Positions 29,001 to 39,181 of a DNA stretch of 64,000 nt are shown piece after piece. Made by a program: the position numbers and the translations under genes. The notes below the pieces were generated by a model. It searched no databases, was not told the origin of the DNA, and was given only the letters and a program-made list of their open reading frames with translations. The stretch is taken from positions 34,749,968 to 34,813,967 of the forward strand of contig CM072523.1 of assembly GCA_036898135.1 (NCBI GenBank). The letters are read 5' to 3'. The stretch's first letter is position 1. Each line of letters opens with the position of its first letter. The DNA is from Oncomelania hupensis. Lineage: Eukaryota > Mollusca > Gastropoda > Littorinimorpha > Pomatiopsidae.

Positions 29001-30180
29001 TCCTTGAGGTCCATCTTCTGATCCTCAGTCAGTCTTAGTCCTAGCTTAACGTCATCGACGTCTTCTTTGCTTTGGAAGTCTCCATGTTCTAACAGTTCCT
29101 CGTTGGCAAAAGCTATCTCAGCTGCTGTTGCTGCGTGTACAGTCTCTGATGGCCTTTCTACGTACAATTAAGGAGGTTGGCATGGTATATCTTGGAATTC
29201 TGGCCGACTTTCAACTTGTAGTCGTTGATCCTCACCACGGCCTCCACTTCGTACGGGCCTTTCTAATGCATCAGCAACTTATTGCGATCCGCAGGTAGAC
29301 GCAACAGCACTTTGTTGCCAAGTTTGAACTCCCTGTTCACAACTCTACGATCGTAGTAGTGCTTTCCATAGTCCTGGGATTTTTTTTTAGGTTATCTCTG
29401 GCTATTTCGAGAGTCTGCTCTAGCTTCTCTCGTAGCTCAAACACGTACTGGTAGGTGGTCTTCACCTCTGGGGTGTCTGCATCTTTCGTCCACAGTTCTT
29501 TCAGGATGTGCATCGGCCCTCGGATGGTTCTGCCGTACAGCAACTCGAACGGAGAAAAACCAGCGGACTCTGTAGACGAACCGTAAGACGTGGATGTAGC
29601 GATTTCCCTGCCTGGGCTGCTTGCTGTACAGTTTCTTCAGGGTGGACTTTAGGGTAGCATCAAACTTCTCGACGAACCCGTTGCACATTGGATGGTACGG
29701 TGTCTTAATCAAATGCCGGATTCTCTGTAGTCTCTTGACTTCCTTAATGCAGTCAGAGACGAACTGTGTCCCGATGTCGGTCAGGATTTCTTCGGGTACT
29801 CCAAGTCTGCTGAACATGTACACTAGCGCATCTGTTACAATTTTAGTGTCAATCTTCCTTAGGTATTGCGCCTGGGGACCGAGTCGCATAGTCCACTAAG
29901 GTCAGTACCCGCCGGTGACCTTCTTCACTCGGAGGTTTTATTTCGCTGATTAAATCCAATACAACCCTCTTGAAAGGTCGGTCGATCAGTGACATCCTCT
30001 TCATAGGCACTTTAGAAACCCTTCCTCGAGGTATGGTCTACTGGCAAATGTCACATGATCGGCAGAATCGGCTGACGTCCGCATGAAGTCCTGGCCAGTA
30101 GAACATTGCCTGGATTTGGTCCGACGTCTTCTTTATGCCTCGGTGACCTCCCCCCCCCCCCTTCACGCTCCCATGATGGA
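29000..30180 (-). pseudogene. Ty3/gypsy-like integrase with pre-RT linker
   Basis: From 30180 down: an HHCC-type zinc-binding end (FCRSCDICQ, about 30050), then the core. The core has KIDTKIVTDALVYMFSRLG, EEILTDIGTQFVSD (second catalytic Asp) and TPYHPMCNGFVEKF (Glu). YGRTIRGPM, then LKELWTKDADTPEVKTTYQY and LREKLEQTLE mark the C-terminal region. MYVERPSETVHAATAAEIAF and LGLRLTEDQKMDLKDL at 29167-29000 form the linker that leads into RT in this group. Frameshifts lie near 29600-29543, 29337 and 29890. Confidence 0.87.
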
Positions 30181-30354
30181 ATCATGAGCTACTTCCATCA
30201 CTTGGCGCCTTACGGGTAATGGTAACAAGACTTGCCCTAGTGGTTCCCCTCCGTTGACCCTCGGGTGCTGGGAGATTCTGTACAGGATCTTGGCCTTCAC
30301 CTTTAAATAGACATTGCCACTGCCCTTGGTTACGTGGTCTTGGCGGTTCCTGTA

Positions 30355-30802
30355 CTAGTTTAAAGTACTATCAGCTTCCTGGAGCTGGGTTACCTTATCT
30401 CTGTCCGCGATGGCGGCTTTGGAGCTGTCGGCGACCTTCAGTGGCGTAGTCGTCTCATCTACCTTGGCCCGGGCCGTGGTAGTGACAGCACCGACGACCT
30501 CTGATCGGCAGGGCTGAGCCAAAGTGGTTACATTATCCCGTAGCACCTCGGGAATGTCTCCATTGGGAAATGGAAATGGATTTTCGTCCGCAATCTCGAC
30601 GTGTTGAGTTGAGGCTGGATTCCAACCAGGATCGGTGTCGTCGGGTCGTCTCGCGCGTTGACATTCCCGATCATCCAATCGTACTGCGGCTTCTTCAGGC
30701 AAACCGCTTCTACTTTGCCAGTGTCTGCTGACTTGAATCTTCGCAAATGGCGCTTTTATACATTTGTTGTCGACCATACATGTCCATTTGGACTCGCCAG
30801 TG
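30355..30802 (-). pseudogene. Protease-like/linker region of the gypsy-like pol
   Basis: The minus strand encodes ESKWTCMVDNKCIKAPFAKI, then in another frame GKVEAVCLKKPQYDWMIGNV, then a Pro/Thr/Ala-rich linker and ADRDKVTQLQEADSTLN, which leads into integrase. The YDWMIGNV block resembles the C-terminal part of a retropepsin-like fold; I do not see a convincing catalytic D(T/S)G. The open frame upstream continues into the foldback terminus (MDTWRPIV), but those residues come from the inserted element. Confidence 0.6.
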
Positions 30803-31962
30803 ACTATGGGGCGCCATGTGTCCATTTATTCTATGTGACTATTCTATACATAGAATAAATTCTATGCACATAGAAAGCATTCTATGCACACAAAAAGCAT
30901 TCATTAGTTGAAATTCCATTTATAAAAAAGAAACCAATATTGTAAATCATAGAATAAAATTCTTTGTATAGAATAACATTCTATAATATAGTGTAAAATT
31001 CTATGTCCATAATACAATTCTATGTATAGAATAACATTTTATAATAGAGAATAAGATTCTATGTATGTAATACAATTCTATATTATAGAATGCACTTGTA
31101 TGCATAGAATTGTATTCTATAACATAGAATGAATTCTATTACAAAGAATGAATTCTATAACATAGAATTTATTCTATGTGCATACAATTCATTCTATAAC
31201 ATAGAATGAATTCTTTAACATAAAAAAAATTATATGACATAAAATGAATTCTATGTGCATAGAATAAATTGTATAACATAGAATGAATTCTATAATAAAG
31301 AATGAATTCTATATGCATATAATGAATTTTATAGCATAGAATGAATTCTATGACATAGAATTCATTCTATGACATAGAATGAATTCTATAGGCATAGAAT
31401 GAATAGTATAACATAGAATGAATAAGATGACATAGAATGAATTCTATGACATAGAATGAATTCTATAACATAGAATGAATTCTATAGCATAGAATGAATT
31501 CTATGACATAGAATTTATTCTATAGCATAGAATGAATTCTATAACATAGAATGAATTCTATAGCATAGAATGAATTCTATGACATAGAATTAATTCTATA
31601 GCATAGAATGAATTCTATGTTACAGAATGAATCCTATGTCATAGAATTCATTCTATGCTATAGAATTCATTCTATGCTATAGAATAAATTCTATGTCATA
31701 GAATTCATTTTTTGCTATAGAATTCATTCTATGTTATAGAATTCATTCTATGTCATAGAATTCATTCTATGTCATCTTATTCATTCTATGTTATACTATT
31801 CATTCTATGCTATAGAATTCATTCTATGTCATAGAATTCATTCTATGTCATAGAATTCATTCTATGTCATAGACTTCATTCTATGTTATAGAATGAAATC
31901 AATATATACACTTTTTTTAAATAGTAAAAACTGGGGCACTGTCAAGGTATAGAGAACATTTT
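30803..31962. repeat. Left terminal inverted repeat of the foldback element
   Basis: The outer 330 bp are unique-like AT-rich sequence (AAATTCCATTTATAAAAAAG, CACTTGTATGCATAG). Then comes a satellite of 19-bp units, about RACATAGAATGAATTCTAT, up to about 31620. The array then continues in the opposite orientation (GAATTCATTCTAT) to about 31890. The arm is therefore itself an inverted repeat. The innermost 70 bp (AATAGTAAAAACTGGGGCAC) are again unique-like. Confidence 0.9.
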
Positions 31963-33544
31963 TTATTGCATGGGACTGTATTGCAGAGAGATATACACAT
32001 TGCTACATCCCATCACCACACCACATCACTCTACATCACACTGCACCACAAATGTGATGGGTAGGTGTGGTGGAGTGATTAGGTTATGTGACGATGTGGT
32101 CTGATTCACTGCTTTTAAGGCATAATAGAACTGTATTGCAGATACATACATACACATTACCACATCACATCACCACACTACATCACTCTAAATCACACCA
32201 CACTGCACCACAAATGTGATGGGTGGGAGGGGTGGGGTGATTAGATTATGTGATGTGATTCACTGATGCCATGATATGTGCTGTCTGCTGCAATGTGAAG
32301 ATGTGCTGCTGCTGTGATGTCGGCTGATGTGATGTGATGATTTGTTGATATGATGTGATTTTATGTGGTGGTGCGTTTTCACGATGATGGTGATGAAGCA
32401 ATGTGATGCAGTGATGTGATGTGATGATGTGATCGATGTGGTGATGATGCAATGTGGTGATGTGTCATACAATATCTTTTTTTAAATTCTAAATTTTGTT
32501 ACAATTTATTAGTTGTGTTTTTTAATTTTATGTGAATGAAATGAATTATATGTATATAGAATTAATTGTATAACACAGCAAGAATTGTATGACATAAAAT
32601 TCATTTTTAACATAAAATGGATTTTATTCGCAACACTGAATACATTCTATTTTCATAGAATTGTTTTTTAACATTTGGTGCACATAGAATGCATTCTATG
32701 TTATAGAATGTTCATTCTATAACATAGAATGTTCATTCTATAACATAGGATCCATTCTATAACATAGAATGTTCATTCTATAACATAGAATGGTCATTCT
32801 ATAACATAGAATGGTCATTCTATAACATAGAATGGTCATTCTATAACATAGAATCCATGGTATAACATAGAATCCATTGTATAACTTAGAATGTTCATTC
32901 TATAACATAGAATCATTTCTATAACATAGAATGTTCATTCTATAACATAGAATGCTCATTCTATGCGCAACTAGGTCATTCTATGTGAAGCGAGGCTGTG
33001 ACGTATAAAGGGACACGTGGAATAATAAATAAAATAAAATTGCACGCGCGCGAGAACTGAAGAAATGGCTGACGTACCAAGCGCTCTGCGGCTTTATCAG
33101 ACTTCATAATTTCGTGAACAAGCAGTTAGGTTTCTTGATGCGGACGACTTCGACGGTATAATTAGTGTGAATAGATCGCTTAGCAATAAAAATAATTGAC
33201 GTCACACCCTCCCCCCCCCCTCCGCCCCTGCGTGCTTGCTTTTTTCATTACAATGTGCTGAGGTTCTGTAAGGGTTTATAGTGACAAAATCTAATTAAAT
33301 AATCAGTTCTTTTCGCTCAATACCGAAGAAATAACCGTACTGTACACTCATAAAAAGCAATAATTAATATATTTAAAGGTCGAATATTGCTATACAACTC
33401 TGTCTGAGACATAATAAATGAAAGGTTCATAAAGCTGAATATTGCAAAAAATCTATTTCACCCCAAGCGGCCCCCCAGGGCGCTATGCACAAAGACGTGG
33501 CGGCCACGTGCTGCGGGAATAACACAGCGTGATCGAGTTTGAAA
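31963..33544. repeat. Loop of the foldback element: duplicated and satellite arrays
   Basis: A unit of about 130 bp (CTGTATTGCAGA...CACCACAAATGTGATGGGT) is duplicated at about 31975 and about 32110. A GATGTGATGT array lies at 32240-32465. An array of CATTCTATAACATAGAATG units in one orientation fills about 32690-32965. A TATAAAG with neighbouring GTGACGT and CACGTGG (about 33000-33020) could be a promoter remnant. A G/C-rich patch and an A-rich stretch follow; no long frame is open. Confidence 0.7.
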
Positions 33545-33801
33545 ATGGTGAAGTACTGTGCTGCGTTTGGATGCTCTAACTCCGACGTAAAACCTTTCTG
33601 CAAAGAAAAGAACATTTCCTTTCATCGATTTCCACTTCGAGCGCAAATGATGAAGCACTGCATGTCGTCAACTCTAAACTGAATGTCAGTGACAAATCGC
33701 TCTGTAATCATTATTGCACGAGTGTGCTATGTTCAAAACATCACAATATCCCAAAATGTTCTCTATACCTTGACAGTGCCCCAGTTTTTACTATTTAAAA
33801 A
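33545..33801 (+). pseudogene. THAP zinc-finger exon remnant inside the foldback element
   Basis: ATG at 33545 opens MVKYCAAFGCSN, the start of a THAP domain (C-x4-C, then NISFHRFP, the conserved FHxFP). After a frameshift near 33640 the second half reads LCNHYCTSVLCSKHH, giving the closing C-x2-H pair, then PVFTI near the usual AVPTI-like position. The THAP tryptophan is not evident. THAP is the DNA-binding domain of P-element-type transposases and of many animal regulators. The coding runs into the right inverted repeat and stops, so no catalytic part is present. Confidence 0.72.
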
Positions 33802-34893
33802 AAGTTTTTATATTGATTTCATTCTATAACATAGAATGAATTCTATGACATAGAATGAATTCTATGACATAGAATGAATTCTATAGCATAGAATGAATAG
33901 TATAACATAGAATGAATAAGATGACATAGAATGATTTCTATGACATAGAATGAATTCTATAATATAGAATGAATTCTATGACATAGAATGAATAATATGA
34001 GATAGAATTTAGTCTATAGCATAGAATGAATTCTATAACATAGAATGAATTATATAGCATAGAATGAATTCTATGACATAGAATTCATTCTGTAACATAG
34101 AATTCATTCTATGCTATAGAATAAATTCTATGTCATAGAATTCATTCTATGCTATAGAATTCATTCTATGTTATAGAATTCATTCTATGTCATAGAATTC
34201 ATTCTATGTCATAGAATTCATTCTATGTCATCTTATTCATTCTATGTTATACTATTCATTCTATGCCTATTGAATTCATTCTATGTCATAGAATGAATTC
34301 TATGTCATAGAATTCATTCTATGCTATAAAATTCATTCTATGCATATAGAATTCATTCTTTATTATAGAATTCATTATATGTTATACAATTTATTCTATG
34401 CACATAGAATTCATTTTATGTCATATAATTTATTTTATGTTAAAGAATTCATTCTATGTTATAGAATGAATTCTATGCGTATAGAAATAATTCTATGTCA
34501 TGCAATTTATTTTATTTTAAAGAATTCATTCTATGTTATAGAATTCATTCTTTGTAATAGAATTCATTCTATGTTATAGAATATAATTCTATGCATACAA
34601 GTGCATTCTATAATATAGAATTGTATTACATACATAGAATATTATTCTCTATTATAAAATGTTATTCTATACATAGAATTGTATTATGGACATAGAATTT
34701 TACACTATATTATAGAATGTTATTCTATACAAAGAATTTTATTCTATGACTTACAATATTGGTTTCTTTTTTATAAATGGAATTTCAACTAATGAATGCT
34801 TTTTGTGTGTATAGAATGCTTTCTATGTGCATAGAATTTATTCTATGTATAGAATGGTCACATAGAATAAATGGACACATGGCGCCCCATAGT
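33753..34893. repeat. Right terminal inverted repeat of the foldback element
   Basis: This is the reverse complement of 30803-31962 with scattered substitutions and small indels. By eye the outermost 300 bp differ at only a handful of positions, for example CATTCTATAC in place of TATTCTATAC near the end. Arms this similar imply recent formation or ongoing gene conversion. Confidence 0.9.
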
Positions 34894-35137
34894 GAATGTC
34901 TTTCACGAAGTGAATTGGTACATTTTTACATTTGTGTATACATCACGCGTTTATAGAGACAATACACAAGCGACGGCTGTTGACATAGGCATGTGGCGTA
35001 TGTATTCGCTTTGCGTTGGTACTGAATTTCCTAGTTCATTAATATTTTGGTAGTGAGACTCGGCTATATAAAGACTGTTTAAACAGAAGACTGTTCTATA
35101 GGTATTTATAGTGCTTGCTGGGTGTATTCACTCTTGT

Positions 35138-35334
35138 GGGTCCGGGTAGCTCAGTTGGTAAGAGCGTCTTGCTAGTAACCGAAAGGTCGCTGGTTCGAAT
35201 CCCGGATTGGTCAACGTGTGATCATATTATTTTCCCCTTTACCAACAACTGGCCCGCTGGTGTCAGTATAAATCGGTCCAGTAGTCACCTATATGCGAAA
35301 GTGTCGTGTGACTATAATCTACAAACAAACAAAC
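35138..35334 (+). mobile_element. tRNA-derived SINE, family A, copy 4
   Basis: The head and body match copy 1 apart from the first bases (GGGTCCGGG for GGGGCCGGG). It ends in CTACAAACAAACAAACA. No direct repeat abuts the usual 5' end. However, AAGACTGTTCT occurs at 35087-35097 and 35335-35345, so the inserted unit may include about 40 extra bases upstream of the SINE head. Confidence 0.88.
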
Positions 35335-35345
35335 AAGACTGTTCT

Positions 35346-35410
35346 CTGGTCCCCTATACACAATGTGTCCGGGGACGTTAATTTACTAAAGAAAGAAAGA
35401 AGAAAGAAAG
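35346..35410 (+). mobile_element. Short retroposon tail (family E), copy 1
   Basis: GTCCCCTATAC, then AATGTGTCCGGGGAC, then TTAATTTACTAAAG and (AAAG)n, is flanked on both sides by AAGACTGTTCT (35335-35345 and 35411-35421). The same module is found on the minus strand at 55209-55264. GTCCCC and GGGGAC can pair, giving a small hairpin. Confidence 0.6.
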
Positions 35411-35421
35411 AAGACTGTTCT

Positions 35422-36099
35422 CCTATGCATCTGAGAGTTTCTGTGATTGGATGAAATAGGACTAGGATAGGGTTATCAGTGGAAAGATATACTGTGAAAG
35501 AAAAGGTGAATGCTTATTTTGTGTGACTTGAAAATATTGTGTTACTGTGTAGGCTACTTGTTTTTCACTGTGATGAGTGTGGATTCTGTTCATGACAGAC
35601 ACGGTAATTTGAATATTTATATTTTATTATTTGTTTGTTGTTATTACTACTCTAGTGAGAAAGAAGAGAACCATAAAATTAGCAAAACGTATATTGGTGT
35701 TGTGCTCCAACTGTTGTGTATTTTACGTCTTCAGTGTTTCATGTTTATCTCTCTGCCTCAACTTGTGTAATTGTATAAGAAAGGCCTTTTAATGAATGCC
35801 TGTATACATAACATTTGAAAGTTAAAAACCATTTACAAGCTGATATTACGTTTGTAGAAATCTTATGAGAATAAAGCTAATTATTTAATGACACGCGCAG
35901 GAGGTTTATGACAATGTCTATTTAGTTATTAGATTCTTGTCTGACAATGACCGCCAGCCTGAGTCTCTTAGAACAGTTACTTCGTGATTTTCGACGCTTG
36001 GAAAAAGGCATGTTCTGGACGGTCATAGCTGCGCTGGCGATGACGGGGATGGATTTTCCTAGCTCGTCAGTTTCCCATGTTCTGTTTCCCATGGTTTCC
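35422..36099. other. AT-rich sequence, no confident gene; probably decayed gag C-terminal region
   Basis: It lies between the SINE/retroposon cluster and gag. Minus-strand peptides from 35950-36100 show no zinc knuckle. The plus-strand frame 35510-35770 has no recognisable domain. Confidence 0.4.
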
Positions 36100-37100
36100 A
36101 GTCTAATGAAAACGTTTAGTCGCCTTGGGTGGCACCAGGTTCTTCCCGTTTACGATGAAATATGTTTCAGCAGCCTGAGTCACATCTTTCAGCGTCTGCA
36201 GCTTTTGTAATTCTAAGTGGGTCGCCAGGTCTTTGTGACAGGCATCGAGGAATTGTTCTTTCACGATAAGGTCTTGGAGACTGTCATAAATCTTCCCTTC
36301 GCCTGATAATTCCACCCACTTGAGTAGGTATGACGACAGGCGTCTCGTCTGACAAAGACCGGCATTCCCGGAAGCCTTTACGGTAGCCCTTCTCTGTAAA
36401 ACTGTAGCAATGCATGGCCTCTTTCAAAAGGTCGTAGTCTTTGGCGTCGGTGTTCAGCAATCCTGTGTAGACATTGGGTGCCTGTCCCGTCAGGAGTGCA
36501 CTGAGTCGAATTGCCCAGTCTTAAGGTTTCCAGTTAGCGCTTTCAGCGAACCTTTCGAATCTCGTCAGATAATTGTCGATCTGGTCCTTCCCATCCACGA
36601 ACGCAGGCAATTTTGGAGTCTTGTGGTTGCTGATAACGTGTGGCGCGTTTTGCTGTTGTTTGATACGTGCCATTTCCGGCAGAAACTGACGCTCAGCTTC
36701 AAGACGCTTCGGCTCGTATTCTCTTTCTTCAAGCCGAAACTGCGCTTCTCGTTCTTGGCGCTGCTCTTCTCTTTCTTGCCGCTCCTGTTCAATTTCTCTT
36801 TCTTCACGCCGACGTTGCTCTTCGAGTACTCTTTCTTGTACATGTATTCTCTCCTGAAACTTGACGTATTCTGTCAGCTGCTTGCCTTTTAGATTCAGTT
36901 AAAGACGTTTTTGCCAGAAGTCATCCCCATCTTGATACTTTTCCGGAAAGTTCTTGATTGTGCTGCACCTTTCTAGACTGTTCTAGAACAGCACGCTCTG
37001 CAGTAGAGCTGATGCTTGTGACTAGTCGCCTTCGTTGACGCAGTCCTCTCTGTCCTCGTCGAACGCGACGCTGCACCAAGCTGGTGTTAATGTATACTCT
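36100..37100 (-). pseudogene. Ty3/gypsy-like gag
   Basis: Read from 37100 down, an Arg/Glu/Gln-rich coiled coil (REEREIEQERQEREEQRQE type, 36850-36690) is followed by KTPKLPAFVDGKDQIDNYL, TRFERFAES (36620-36540), a typical capsid start. LSALLTGQAPNVYTGL follows. Later ELSGEGKIYDSLQDLIVKEQ, then FLDACHKDLATHLE and AAETYFIVNG (36315-36110), form the capsid C-terminal half. The frame is broken at several places. No CCHC zinc knuckle was seen. It is the 5' part of the same element as the pol at 27.1-30.8 kb. Confidence 0.78.
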
Positions 37101-37348
37101 TATCACTTGTGCTGATGTCGACGCGACGTTCGCTTGTCGCTCTCTATAATACTAGCGATGTAGCTCCGAGACTGTCCCTCGACGTAGTCTTGCAGCAGCC
37201 ACGTAGCTCCGGTCTGTTTTTCGCTCACGAAGCAACTCTTCGGCGACTACACGCCCTTGCATTAACCCGAATCTATCGGGGATGTAATCCCAGTATTTTT
37301 GTCCCTCTCGACGCAACTCGTTGGCGGCTACCCTCGATGACTGCTAAG

Positions 37349-37360
37349 TACAACAACAAT

Positions 37361-37392
<32 letters not shown>

Positions 37393-37423
37393 AAAGAAGT
37401 TCTAAGAAGAAGAAGAAGAAGAA

Positions 37424-37454
<31 letters not shown>

Positions 37455-37593
37455 AAGAAGAAGAAGAAGAAGAAGAAGAAGAAGAAGAAGAAGACGAAGA
37501 AGAAGAAGAAGAAGCAACGAAAGAAGAAACAGCAGCTGTTTAAAAAAGAAGAATAGAAAGAAGAAGAAGAAGAAGAAGAAGAAGAAGAAGAAG

Positions 37594-37624
<31 letters not shown>

Positions 37625-37860
37625 TGTTGCATCAAGTTTTATTCATCAGATTAACATAAGTTGTACTGATAGAAGAAGAAGAAGAAGAAGAAGAAGAAGA
37701 AGAAGAAGAAGAAGAAGAAGAAGAAGAAGAAGAAGAAAGAGAAAGGGGGAAGGCGAAGACGATGAAGACGATGAAGACAAAGAAGAAGAAGAAGAAGAAG
37801 AAGAAGAAGAAGAAGAAGAAGAAGAAGAAGAAGAAGAAGAAGAAGAAGAAGAAGAAGAAA
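37349..37860. repeat. (AAC)n and (GAA)n compound microsatellite
   Basis: (AAC)n lies at about 37349-37391, then (AAG)n blocks at about 37402-37510, 37558-37622, 37673-37736 and 37780-37860. Short non-repeat spacers (for example GTTGTTGCATCAAGTTTTATTCATC) separate the blocks, one of which may be a retroposon 3' end. Confidence 0.9.
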
Positions 37861-38085
37861 GATGATGATGATGAAGAAGAAGAAATAAATCAAGAAACAG
37901 CTGCAGCTTCAAGTACAAGACAAAAAAGAAGAGGAAGTGGACAAGAAAACGATAGCGGTTGAGTGGCTGGGTGTTGAGAGGGGATGAATAGCAGATTTTC
38001 AGTCCCAGATGGACACCCATGTCAATAACGTTTCCTGCTTGTTAATGTCCATCTTTTCCTCCTTCTTTTTCTTTCCTTCCATTCA

Positions 38086-38184
38086 TTTCTTCTTCTTCTT
38101 CTTCTTCTTCTTCTTCTTCTTCTTCTTCTTCTTCTTCTTCTTCTTCTTCTTCTTCTTCTTCTTCTTCTTCTTCTTCTTCTTCTT
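38086..38184. repeat. (TTC)n microsatellite opposing the (GAA)n block
   Basis: About 33 TTC units. With the (GAA)n blocks 230-700 bp upstream this is an inverted arrangement of homopurine tracts on opposite strands. Confidence 0.92.
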
Positions 38185-39169
38185 TCCTTCGCGAAGATAA
38201 AGAAACTTGGGGCAAAAGTGAATGTTTTAAAAGCACAGGCGCTCGTATTTGGACACGCGAGCGCCATATGACGCGTACGCGTCTCTCGTTTAGATATGTA
38301 TCATTATAACCTTTTTCTATATATGCACACATAGAGGGGAGCCGCATCATTGGCGCACGCGCGTCCAGATACAAGAGCCTGTGGTTAAAAGAGAAAATAT
38401 AAAAGAGTTCCATACCATTAAAAAAAATATTTTCAATGAAAAGACTGGTAGAGACTGAAACAGTCCTAAAGCTAAGTAAAGGCCAGTAACACATATGCAG
38501 ACTACGTAGGTGAGACTAACGAGGTTTACGTTTTTTCCTCTCAGGTACTCGGCGAGTCTCAGTTACGCTATGAGGGCCAGTGAAGAGACGTACATAGTAG
38601 TAAACTAACGAGGCGCGGGACAGGGTTTCCACGTTCCAGCTAATACGTCGACGGTGGTTGCTAAATGCCACAGTTCTCATGCTGCCGGCACCTCCGTGCG
38701 GCGGGCGCGACCTTGCAACAGCGACAGCCTTACAGGAAGGGCCACAGCGACATCCCGCTCGTCCTAGGCTGAGATCACCTTTCGCAAGTCTTCAAGACAA
38801 TACAGCATTATAGCGCCAGGAGATGCGCGGGGACTCCCTGATACTTGGCATGCAAGACAATAAGATTTGGGCGTCACCTAACGCAGTTTGCGTGGCTAAG
38901 TTAATTCCCCTTGGCCCTAAAGGAAGCTTGCTCTGAGGTAGGTATGACGGCAACCCGACGACAGAAAGGTTCTTTGCTAGCAGAGTATGGGTCTTTTTGC
39001 TTGGTCTTGATCTAGCTCAGGCAGCTTAGATGGACGAAGAGCGGGAGCAGCTAGGCCTCCGTATCTCAGGTCCGCTGGGTCCGTGGGTCTTGCCTTGCTT
39101 TTTAGACAAGGAAAAGTGGGCGAGCGATGATGAGGTTTTCAATCTGCCCAAGACTGATTAATAGGTTCC
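38185..39169. other. No gene recognised; moderately G/C-rich unique sequence
   Basis: Region 38540-39110 is less repetitive than its surroundings. Open frames are short and lack domains. It could be a diverged repeat or genuinely unique DNA. Confidence 0.4.
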
Positions 39170-39181
39170 ATTGGTACCAAT

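Larger units (their letters stand above)
30803..34893. mobile_element. 4.1-kb foldback element with about 1.15-kb inverted arms
   Basis: The ends are exact inverted complements: ACTATGGGGCGCCATG at 30803 and CATGGCGCCCCATAGT ending at 34893. The similarity continues for about 1.15 kb inward on both sides, to AGAGAACATTTT (31962) and AAAATGTTCTCT (33753). The loop of 1.8 kb holds GATGTGATGT-type and CATTCTATAACATAGAATG-type arrays and a degraded THAP exon (33545-33801). It interrupts the gypsy-like element between gag and protease. No clear target duplication was found (left flank CGCCAGTG, right flank GAATGTCT). The THAP remnant suggests a P-superfamily relative; this is inference. Confidence 0.85.
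26500..37345 (-). mobile_element. Decayed Ty3/gypsy-like LTR retrotransposon with integrase before RT (Gmr1-type order)
   Basis: On the minus strand, recognisable parts appear in the order gag (37100-36100), protease-like (30802-30355), integrase (30180-29160), pre-RT linker (29160-29000), RT thumb (28290-28045), RNase H (27814-27110) and a candidate LTR (27073 to about 26520). Standard Ty3/gypsy elements place integrase last; the order here matches the Gmr1 group described from cod and other deuterostomes. The copy is interrupted by a foldback element, two SINEs, a LINE fragment and a minisatellite. The RT core is missing, and no 5' LTR is recognised before the microsatellite at 37349. Boundaries are approximate. 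Confidence 0.78.

Noticed and set aside
30803..34893. CRISPR-like regularly spaced repeats
   Set aside because: The repeats are contiguous 19-bp satellite units without unique spacers, in a eukaryotic transposon.
34871..35053. Frame starting MDTWRPIV, matching the start of the protease-like frame at 30825
   Set aside because: Both starts are encoded by the identical inverted ends of the foldback element, not by a shared gene.
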